Shown here: piece after piece, positions 1-8,411 of the stretch
How positions within the stretch are numbered: the first letter of the stretch is position 1
Layout of the letters: the number at the start of each line of letters is the position of its first letter
Origin: Fragilaria crotonensis
Taxonomy: Eukaryota; Bacillariophyta; Fragilariophyceae; Fragilariales; Fragilariaceae
Direction of reading: 5' to 3'
Assembly: GCA_022925895.1 (NCBI GenBank)
Contig: JAKSYS010000633.1
Location: 1-36,604, forward strand
DNA: 36,604 nt
Position numbers and translations under genes: made by a program
Notes under the pieces: model-generated
What the model saw: the letters and a program-made list of their open reading frames with translations, nothing else
Database searches by the model: none
What the model was told of the DNA's origin: nothing

Positions 1-763
1 GATCTGATATTTGATATCGCCACAGTACGAGCAATTCGAGTACATGAATGCATGCATGCCAGATGCCAGAGTATGTTGTATGCATACCCGTTGTATACCT
101 GGTACCATGGTGCAGTAGGAGCCGAAGTCATTTTCGCTCACATACATGTGGATACTCCCACTCTTATTAGGAATAAGAATGACCCAGAATTTTCTTTTTT
201 CCAAAAGGAAAAGTTTCCATATGGTTTGCTCGTCTTGTAGTGAATTATTTGTCACTGTAGTCTTATGTTCCGCGTCAAAAATACACTGGGTCACTCTAAC
301 TTCTATCTCCGTATCATATGGTACAAGTATCATACTCGCAGTTCACTGCAATACTAGAACATTCTCGTATATGAGAAACGTCTTATGTCCACTACTCGTA
401 CAATCGAGCCACTAGACCTGCAGTATTCAGTCTTGTGTACGGGAGGATTGTCAACTACTACTGACCACCGTTTACGGTGTACGGTAATTCTATCCTCGCA
501 GAGGACAGCAGCCCGAGATTCGTTGGCAACAGAAGATCCATTTTTTCCGAAACTCCGGTGTGAAAATTCCGTGCGACAAAAAAGACGACAAAATGTTGAG
601 ACGCCATATCAGAACAAAAAACAACACCTAAAAAATTGTGAAAAGTGCGATCTGTAATGCTTTTAACATTCTACCTAAATCTGTGAGGATTGCTTTCCAA
701 TCATGATGCTTGCAAAGTTACAACATCGCAAACTTCATCAATTTTTTTCTGAGTTCGCACGAG

Positions 764-796
764 TTTGTCGCATGAAAAAAGCTAGCATGCGACAAA
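764..796. repeat. 11-bp perfect inverted repeat
   Basis: TTTGTCGCATG at 764-774 is mirrored by CATGCGACAAA at 786-796, with 11 nt between them that include GCTAG. The same arm sequence forms a tighter palindrome at 1910-1936, so this looks like a small repeat family rather than a one-off. Confidence 0.8.
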
Positions 797-1881
797 AAAG
801 CGGATTTAAAAATATAGCAGTCATTATACCAGTGTGAACATCGCCCAAAACACTCAAACATACGACCCAGACTGGGTTTTTTCTAGTACAAATAGCTCGT
901 ACGCCGCATAATGTTGCTCATTGCATCCATCAACAACAATGTTGCTGCGCTAAGTGCTAACATTACTCTATTGAAGAATATTGCACTGCTGAAGCAAACC
1001 ATTTATCATGATACTTCTTCCTCGATAAACAAGCAAGAAGCAGCGAGTGCGGGGATAGCAGATCCCTGGAAGCAAAGGTCCGGCTTGAAATCTCTCGGAG
1101 CAATCTCACGGACAAGACACTGAAAAGGAAGAACCTCTTCAGGTAAAGAGGGATCTCACGCAGGAGAGCAACGGTTCCTGCACGGTCTGTGTGAGGCTTC
1201 GATATTCCTGCAGTGGCTGAAGCAGTCTCGCGAGCCGTCTTGGTGGGTGCAAGCTGGTGCTTACGAGAAGGAGCGTTAGTCAGTATTAGATTTACGACAA
1301 CAAGGCGTTTTGTCCTTATGGGTCAATCACCCAACAACAACATCATCAGTAGGCACTGCCATCCTCATAGTTAGTACTTCACTGGTGGCATGTCCGCTGT
1401 TGAGACATCAGAGGAGGCACCAACGGATCCCATGTCCATGTTTGCAGGCATGATTGTCTCGGCTGTGGGATACGGCCACAAAGGCCCAACACTTTGAGAT
1501 CCTCATCTGAATCCGCAGAAACGGACATGATGACCACCTTTTCTTCCAAATCACGGTCACCATTGATGCAGCCATCGGTGCCTGACATGAGTAGAAACAC
1601 CTTGAGGAAGTTGCAATCAAGAGATTATGATGTTCTTGTTGTTGTTCGCACTTTGCAGTTCACCAATTTCTTGCTTGTACGGGGTGTACGACACTTCTTG
1701 CCGTACGTAAACCTACAGAGTATGCAGCACTTGACTTCTAGTAAAAGGATTGGGTGCACAACTGGTCTCTGGAATGCATGCAAGGGGCAACAAACGAACT
1801 TCAATTGTAGGCATCAATGAGAATCGCTGAAAAACATTTGTCGCACGAAATTTCTCGCTAGCTTTTTTTGTAGGACAAAAA

Positions 1882-1936
1882 TTTTGGGATATCCCAAAAC
1901 TCGGAAGAATTTTTGTCGCATGCCATGCGACAAAAA
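1882..1936. repeat. Two adjacent perfect palindromes
   Basis: TTTTGGGATATCCCAAAA at 1882-1899 is an 18-bp perfect palindrome. Eleven bases on, TTTTTGTCGCATG (1910-1922) and its reverse complement (1924-1936) make a 13-bp stem with a single spacer base. These could form strong hairpins in DNA or RNA. They may be remnants of miniature inverted-repeat elements; no flanking target duplication was recognised. Confidence 0.85.
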
Positions 1937-1940
1937 ATAC

Positions 1941-2486
1941 TGGGGATAACGGACGTAACACGTGCTCCCTGTCGGAGCATACTCCGAGTGTATTGTACAT
2001 CCAGTACAAGTGCACAAGTGAAATGCTCTACGGTATTCTAATTAATCTATGCACTGGGAGTGCTTGTACTGTACTGTAGTATGATAGAATGATCGAGACG
2101 AGCGCACGGTCGCTGCATCGAGAACTGGAGTGCAGCTCGATCAACTATATAAAAAAAAGGATAAAAAAACTAAGAATACAATTGCACACCTACCGAGTCC
2201 TCCGAATATGGTTTTATTTGAATCGATGTGACGCTTCAACCATGGTGTTTGACGTTTGACTTCACCGAAGCTGAGTTCGGTGAACGGTGGTTCAAGGAAA
2301 GTTATCAGGGGACGGTGTTTTCTTTATCCCGATGCACTCAAGGTTTGCCACCTGACACACTCGCGCGCGGCAAATCAGTTGTGATATGTGTCATGGCGTG
2401 GTTTTGTCAACACAAATCCACTCTACTACTAGTTGTCGGCCGGCATGCTGATTTCAGTACGCAAACGCTGATACACGAGTGACATC
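1941..2486. repeat. Segmental duplication, non-coding part of copy A
   Basis: This stretch aligns by eye with 3429-3880. Both copies share a run from the GGACGTAACA(C/T)GTGCTCCCT segment through GAACTGGAGTGCAGCTCGAT, a shared block around ATGGTTTTATTTGAATCGAT, and a segment ending near GACAT(C/A)ATGG. The copies differ by many substitutions and small gaps. In each copy this DNA lies just downstream of a minus-strand M11 gene, so gene and 3' flank were duplicated together in tandem. Confidence 0.8.
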
Positions 2487-3390
2487 ATGGTGGAATCTGG
2501 GGTAGGCGTTGGCTCAACTGGAGCTGTGGAGATGGAAGCAGGGGCAAGTGTTGGCTCAATCGGAGCCGGAGTGGAGGGAATAGGTGCTTGAGCTGGTAAT
2601 GTTGTCAGTGATTGTGTCGGACTTGTCGTCGGTGCTGTTGTTGGTTGAATTGAAGCCGGGGAAGGATTAAAACGAACAGAGATGCTGGCTATTCCTGGGG
2701 TTGGGCCGGTTGTGATGCCTCGCACGACAATGCTTAATGCGTCGTTGCTTCCGTTGAAATTGGGGATGGTATAGACGCCACCCGCGCTGAGTTTGGCCAA
2801 CAGGTACGAAACGTGTATCCGGTTCCTGGGGCGCGACTCGTTACGAGAACCTTGTCGCCTGCCTCCTGTGTCCCAATGTTCATTCCGATTTGACGATTGA
2901 AATGAACGTAATAGTCGACACTCCTGCGAATTCGGATTATCATTCGGTCTGAAGCAGAAGGCGCAGCGTCGCGCTCCGCAAACCCAACGAGATTTCCCTC
3001 CCAGTAAAAGCTATTGGCGATGGGGAGGTCGACGTGATAGGTAGGGAACCAACCAAGTTGTCATGTATTGGCTCCATTAAAGCACCTTTTTGGACCATCG
3101 TCTTCCCGATATGAAGACCCCTAGTAGTAAAAGGATCGCGCATGAGAAAGGCAGGCATCACTCGTGAGCTGCCGGGCACTTGTAACCCCCGCCACACTCT
3201 CGCAAATGGAAGGAAAAGCTAGGCTTACCATCGTTCCTGACCAGTCTCTTTTTTCAACGCTTCCTTCTCTGGCGTGGGCCAAATTTAGATTGTGAGATTG
3301 TGGCCTTGATTATCACAAACGTTGTAAATGAATCACATTCATTTGACAGTTAGAGCGCTGTTGTATGCACTTACCGATTTCATGCATCTG
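2487..3390 (-). pseudogene. Decayed gametolysin-like (M11) peptidase copy
   Basis: This is a broken paralogue of the gene at 4189-6603. Recognisable parts, reading the minus strand: a remnant of exon 1 ending in MHEIG with a GTAAGT donor (splice at 3375/3374); an exon 2 remnant near 3304-3223 with HNL, NLNLAH and SGTM pieces, followed by a GTAAGC donor; and an exon 3 homologue containing RIRRSVDYYVHFNRQIG. Damage: a TGA stop at 3063-3061 replaces the Trp codon of the conserved N-(T/N)-W-Q-L-G-W segment, small indels break exon 2, a one-base frame change sits near 2780-2800, and nearly all of exon 1 is missing. The Pro-Thr stalk is short and the Cys-rich tail is absent. Introns are kept, so the copy arose by DNA duplication, not through mRNA. 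Confidence 0.85.
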
Positions 3391-3428
3391 AACAGAAGAT
3401 CCATTTTTTCGGAAGCTCGATCGGATTG

Positions 3429-3880
3429 ATAGCACGGGACGTAACATGTGCTCCCTATTGTGGCGCACATCCAATACAAGTGAAACGCTTCATCTTTATG
3501 TACTGTAGAATGAAAGAGACGAGCGTACGGTCTCTGCATCGAGAACTGGAGTGCAGCTCGATCAACTATAAAAAAACTAAATATAAAATTGCACAACTAC
3601 CGAGTCCTCCGAATATGGTTTTATTTGAATCGATGTGACGCTTCAACCATGGTGTTTGACGTTTGACTTAACCGAAGCTGAGTTCGGTGAACGGTGGTTC
3701 AAGGAATGTTATCATGCCAAGGTTTACCACCTGACACACGCGCGGCAAATCGGTTGTGATAAGTGTCATGGCGTGGTTTGTCAACACAGTCCAATGTAGT
3801 TGTCGGTTAGGAGGCGTTCGCTTTCCGGCATGCTGTTTTGTTTTCGGAAACGCTGATACACGTGTGACATAATGGCACTA
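3429..3880. repeat. Segmental duplication, non-coding part of copy B
   Basis: Counterpart of 1941-2486, offset by about 1.4 kb. It lies downstream (on the minus strand) of the M11 gene ending at 4189. From about 3878 to 4188 copy B carries extra DNA not seen in copy A, which suggests that copy A lost the segment joining its 3' flank to the stalk region. Confidence 0.8.
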
Positions 3881-4188
3881 TAAGTCAACGTGCTGCCTTT
3901 CAGAATATGATCAGGTGCAAAGGGCATTCATGACATGAGACTATGATGAGAAGTCGATAATTATCTTACCCTCTGAACGAATATGTCACGTGTGACAATG
4001 GACGGTGGAAGAGAAGTAGTCCAGTAAATCACTGTGGCGATCCGTGCGAAATTGAGGATTTTGAGAACTTGCACTCCACGGAACAATACACGGTACGAAT
4101 GACATGAATCTCGATTGCATGTAAATGATATGAACTGACTGCGAACATCAACCCTTGTTGACACAAGCCTCTATCGATAGAACGTTTC

Positions 4189-6603
4189 TTACTTGCACTT
4201 CCACCCAGTGGAAGTCGTGCATCGGGATGCAGAGGCTCCGCCAATGCAACAATTCGGACTGGTGAGATCATTACCACTAAAGCCACCGCGGCAGTCGTTA
4301 CGGCATGACACGCAGTTCTCGCCAGGCTCGCATGTCCCATTCCTATTACAAAACGGCCTTTTTTGGTGCTTTGGTGGGTGGTTTTGTTGGTGCTTTGGCG
4401 GGTGGATTTGTTGGTGCTTTGGTGGGTGGTTTTGTTGGTACCTTTGTGGGTGGTCTTGTTGGTACCTTTGTGGGTGCATTCGTCCGTGCTCTTGTTGGTA
4501 CCTTTGTGGGTGCTCTTGTTGGTACCTTTGTGGGTGCATTCGTCGGTGCTCTTGTAGGTACCTTTGTGGGTGCTCTTGTTGGTACCTTTGCTGGTGCATT
4601 CGTCGGTGCTCTTGTTGGAACCTTTGTGGGTGCATTCGTCGGTGCTGTTTTGGGTACGTTTGTGGGTGATACTGTAGGTGCTTTGGTCGGAATTGCTGTG
4701 AGAGCCAAAGTCGGCGGGCTTGTCGGAGGTGTGGTGGGGGTCTTGGTGGGAGTCACAGTGCGCGCAATAGTTGGTGAGTTGGTGGGAGTATTAGTCGGCG
4801 TTGCTGTGGGAGCAATGGCTGGAGAGTTGGTAGGAGTTCTCGTGGACGATCCTTCCGTGTTTAACGTCGGTGCAATTGTCGGCGCGTTGGTAGGTGTTTC
4901 CGTTGGTGATTCAGTTGGTGCTGAAGTCGGTGTTCCTGTTGTTGGTGCGAGAGTCGGATTTCCAGAGGGTGAACCTGAGGGTGCAGTCGACGTCGTCGGT
5001 GCCTCGGAGGGTACCGGTGATACCGAAGGACCCACTGGAGCTGGCGTGATAGGAATAACAGGTTGTGCGGTGGGTGTTGCTGTTGGCGAAGCCGTTGGTA
5101 AAAAAGTCGGTGAATCTGTCGGAGAATACGTTGGTAAAAAAGTCGGTACTCTTGTCGGTGAAGCCGTTGGTACGGACGTCGGTGCTCTTGTAGGTGATGC
5201 CGTTGGTGCTGAGGTCGGTGCTCTTGTAGGTGAAGCCGTTGGAGCTCTTGTTGGTGTTCGTGTAGGTGCATGCGTTGGTGCACGCGTTGGTGAGGGGGTA
5301 GGCACTACAAATGAAATCGTCACATTTGCCCTCGATGGGACAGTCGAAGTGCTCAGTGTGTTCACGTAGATGGTCAAATTTCTCATACTCGCATCCAAAA
5401 TAGGAAGTGAAAAATTCTGTTTTCCAACGAGTTTGGTCAAGACATTGGTTTTCGAAGGCCCCAGCCCTGACGCACGACTTGTCACAATGACTTTGTTTAC
5501 TCCTTCCCGCGTTCCACTGTTGACGCCGATTTGACGATTGAAATGAATATAGTAATCAACCGTGCTGCGAATTCGGATCGTCATCCGGTCGGATGCAGCC
5601 GCACTAGCCTTCTCGGCAAAACTCACTAGAGATCCGCTCCAATCAAAACTAGATGAGATGGGCAGGTCAACACGAAAGTTGACGTACCAACCGAGTTGCC
5701 AATTATTGGCGGCGTTGAAGCACATTATTGGGGTTTCGTCTTCACTATACGAGGATCCCTTGAAAAGCGAGGAATGACGAGATTAACGTTAGAAGTTACG
5801 ACAACATGGGCTTGCAGTCACGCCAGTAAACACAGAGCAAGGGATACCAAGAATTATGACTTACCATCATTCCAGATTGGTCGCCATACTCAGAAGTGCC
5901 TTCCCCGGCGTGATCTAATCCCAGATTATGGCCTGAATGTTCCAGTTAGTGCTTGATCTGCTTACATATTTTGGATAGAAAGGGGGGAACGTGCAGACGT
6001 ACCTATTTCGTGCATCAGAGCAGATGGATAAGTGCACCAATCGTCGTTGTATGCACTTTGCCAGTAGTTGATAGAAGCAAATGCCAACCAAGTGCCGGCA
6101 GTCAGAGGAGGCATACACATAATGACATGGTTGGCAAGGAATCTAGGATGAACACCTAGCGTTGACTGTGCTTCGGACAATGCAACACCTATAATTGTCT
6201 GTGCATCAACTCCAATGACATTGTAGTTGGGAAGGTTGATCGTATACACTCCGTCCGTTCCGATGATGCTGTTGCTTCTTAGGGGCTGCATCAGCATCTG
6301 GCCATCAGAACATTCATCATACCTTGAACTGAGGTTTACAACGTCGCCGCTGGCACCGAAGATTTTGTCCGCCAATTGTGCCTCAGTTGCTGTAGTCGCT
6401 GAATCCTTGGCGACGATTCTCATCACAATCACCGTCCTGGCGCTTGTGACAAGGTTGCGAGTCCAAAATACATCACTTGGATCCATCGACATTGTTTTGC
6501 TCGATGCACTGCCATCTCCTGGCGCGTGATCAGTAGAAATTGGAATGGTCGTGAATTTATCAAAACTGCGTTTTCTGTGGAGCTTCAATGTGCTTTCACT
6601 CAT
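4189..6603 (-). CDS. Gametolysin-like peptidase M11 with Pro-Thr stalk, three exons
   Basis: Likely a secreted or wall-associated zinc metalloprotease; gametolysin digests the Chlamydomonas cell wall and diatoms have many homologues. Proposed exons: 6603-6003, 5932-5865, 5758-4189. Introns of 70 and 106 bp have GT-AG ends and CTAAC-like branch sites, and phases agree. Splicing creates HEIGHNLGLDH, the HExxHxxGxxH zinc site, followed by GTSEYGDQSGMM and, in exon 3, MCFNAANNWQLGWY; all are typical of the family. Next comes a ~300-residue Pro-Thr repeat, then a Cys-rich tail (CNRNGTCEPGENC...) ending at 4189. The stalk frame stops at 4346: a run of six T at 4359-4364 (plus strand) puts the tail one frame off, and five would restore it. 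The first ATG is at 6603 with a stop just upstream (6628-6630). There is no signal peptide, so the true 5' end is probably lost beside the truncated retrotransposon at 6723. Confidence 0.85.
4363..4680 (-). repeat. Coding minisatellite of 12-bp modules (Pro-Thr stalk)
   Basis: Twelve-base modules such as GGTACCTTTGTG and GGTGCTCTTGTT (plus strand) alternate in 24- and 36-bp higher-order units. On the minus strand they encode variants of KVPTRAPTNAPT. Identity between units is highest at 4430-4640, suggesting recent expansion. A second, more degenerate stretch of the same type covers about 5080-5300. Confidence 0.85.
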
Positions 6604-6722
6604 GAAGAGCAAGGAGATGATGTAGCTTCAAGAAGCTCCACGGAATATCAAGAATTGGTTGAGATATTCACTGCCATGGTCAATGGAATGAAAAGCAAGT
6701 GATTTGGCGTGTAAATCAATTT
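6604..6722. other. Junction between M11 gene and truncated copia element
   Basis: There are 119 bp between the first possible M11 start codon (6603) and the stop codon of the truncated pol frame (6723-6725). The DNA holds no obvious LTR end, target duplication or coding sequence. It probably marks an old breakpoint. Confidence 0.5.
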
Positions 6723-8411
6723 TCAATATGCGAGCGCTAAAAAAATAGTGGTACTAGTACGTAGAGCTCTACCTCGCGAATCCTCTTCGTGAATCCAGCC
6801 ATAGTACATGCACGGATCAACCAGACTTTGAATCATTTTCATGTGCTTCGTCAGGTACTTACGTAGAGTCTTCATAAATAGTCTTGGGACATCCACTCCT
6901 CCATACATAGGACGTGTCAGCATAATACAGTAACGTCTCAATTCGTCTTCCGTTATATATCCCAATTCAACAATACCTTCCGGCCACTCTGCAAATACTG
7001 GCTTGTCGTCTTCAAGTTCCGCGTTTAAGAACGCTGCTTCGATGTCAATCATCTCAATCGTCCAACCTTCGTCTTGCCTGTACAGCGCGATAGTAATTGC
7101 GAGTCTGACCGTAGTATCCGTTGCAACAGGTGAAAATGACTCTGTATAGTCCACACCAGGTACCATCACGTAGCCCTTCAGTACGATTCTGCTCTTGTAC
7201 CGTAGTGTGCCGTCCTGTTCCTCCTTGATCTTGAAAATCCACTTAACAGGTATCGGTTTTCGTCCGTTCAACTTGTCCCTTGGGAATTTCTTCCATGCGT
7301 CCCGTGATATGAAATTATTAATTTCCGACTTAGCAGACGGTATCCATTCTTGCTTCTTCGGTCCGGTCACAGCTGCACGAAATGTCTTAGGTTCGCCTGG
7401 GTCAGACGTAAGCATGGTGTTAAATACCAGATGCGCAATTCGAGTCCTGCTTCTTGTACGCGTCCCGGGCTCGTCGTTTTCGATCACAACTGGACTCTCA
7501 ATTCCAAGTTTTTTCAATTCTCTTTCCAATGGTGTTGTCCTCTGCTTTTGCTGTTCCTCGACCATTTCTTCGGCATTCTCGATGATTGTTTGTTCTGTAG
7601 GCAACTCCACGATTCGCTCTTCAACGCTGTCGCCTTCTTTTCGCAATATGATGACGTCTTCGTCGTCATCGGAGTCGGAATCGAAAAGAATTGATGTTGG
7701 GGGCACGTCCATTTTCGTTTCGTTCTCGTCGTGTACCTCGTCTTCTTTCGTTCTCTCTCGCTCAATCATCGACTCTATCCTCCCTGCTGAAGACATGGGA
7801 GTTTCAGCCGGTTGCAATGCAGTTATGGTCGCGATTTCCTCATCATACTCTGGAATGAGATGAATTTGGGGAGTCAATTCCTCTTCATCTGCCGCCAATT
7901 CAGCTTCCACCTCTTCCAGATCTTCACCTAGGACCATCTGACGGTCAAAGGCATCGTCCATTGTCAGTCTGATGTCATTTTCAGCCTGTGTCAAGTCAGC
8001 CCATGCATGAATATCTCTTGTTTCAACAATTTTTCCACTGTAGGGATTGTACATCCTGTACACATCTCTTGCATGGTTCTCAGCATAGCCAACCATGATC
8101 ATTTTGGTGGCTTTCTCCTTGAACTTCCCCCTCATTGTCCCTCTGTTTGTAACATAGCCAATTCGGCCATACTCCACTGTGCTACCGTATATCGTGCAAG
8201 GGGTACCGTAGAACAGTTCGTCGGGGGGTACTGTACTGCGGGTATTGGGTAGTGTATTCCCGAGTACCGCCGCAGTCTTCGTCGCTTCCGCCCACAGTTT
8301 TCCTTGTAGAAATTTGGTCCATCCTGCGGACAGCATCATAGCGAGTGCTCTGTTGGCGTCTCGTGCAAACATGCGTTCAACAACTCCGTTATGCTGTGGT
8401 GTGTGCGGTGC
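6723..8411 (-). CDS. Copia integrase C-terminus and truncated reverse transcriptase (element 1)
   Basis: This continues the frame above after the 5-bp duplication. It opens with PHTPQHNGVVERMF, which carries the third integrase acidic residue (Glu of VVER), then the integrase C-terminal region (GKFKEKATKMIMVGY) and a long Asp/Glu-rich linker. The reverse transcriptase begins with EWIPSAKSEINNF and runs through PVKWIFKIK, YKSRIVLKGY, VDYTESFSPVA and DIEAAFLNAEL, which contains the first catalytic Asp. It ends at FLALAY plus a stop, where family members read on into YVDD. No RNase H follows. The protein could not be an active polymerase. Confidence 0.9.
   Translation of the reverse strand, partial: APHTPQHNGVVERMFARDANRALAMMLSAGWTKFLQGKLWAEATKTAAVLGNTLPNTRSTVPPDELFYGTPCTIYGSTVEYGRIGYVTNRGTMRGKFKEKATKMIMVGYAENHARDVYRMYNPYSGKIVETRDIHAWADLTQAENDIRLTMDDAFDRQMVLGEDLEEVEAELAADEEELTPQIHLIPEYDEEIATITALQPAETPMSSAGRIESMIERERTKEDEVHDENETKMDVPPTSILFDSDSDDDEDVIILRKEGDSVEERIVELPTEQTIIENAEEMVEEQQKQRTTPLERELKKLGIESPVVIENDEPGTRTRSRTRIAHLVFNTMLTSDPGEPKTFRAAVTGPKKQEWIPSAKSEINNFISRDAWKKFPRDKLNGRKPIPVKWIFKIKEEQDGTLRYKSRIVLKGYVMVPGVDYTESFSPVATDTTVRLAITIALYRQDEGWTIEMIDIEAAFLNAELEDDKPVFAEWPEGIVELGYITEDELRRYCIMLTRPMYGGVDVPRLFMKTLRKYLTKHMKMIQSLVDPCMYYGWIHEEDSRGRALRTSTTIFLALAY

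Larger units (their letters stand above)
1..1940. other. Intergenic stretch, no recognisable gene
   Basis: Only short unrelated open frames occur on both strands and none has a recognisable domain or convincing splice-linked partners. The stretch contains A/T homopolymers, repeated copies of the motif TTTTGTCGCA (near 573, 764, 786, 1838, 1910 and 1924) and a short element at 529-557 that recurs, slightly changed, at 3392-3419. A minus-strand open stretch at 1379-1600 has mixed composition and could be a gene remnant, but I cannot identify it. Confidence 0.5.

Noticed and set aside
2120-2190. Possible small RNA or terminator hairpin near the A-rich run
   Set aside because: Only the low-complexity A run is clear. 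The sequence recurs in the duplicate at 3530-3600 without the same structure.
4193-5369. Long plus-strand open frame (Val/Gly-rich, VGALVGTFVG repeats) over the Pro-Thr stalk
   Set aside because: It is the antisense of the repetitive Pro-Thr coding sequence. The 12-bp repeat keeps other frames open, and the minus strand carries the recognisable M11 gene.
7195-7863. Plus-strand 222-codon frame inside element 1
   Set aside because: Antisense to the copia linker and RT region; no domain, Ser/Phe-rich shadow composition.
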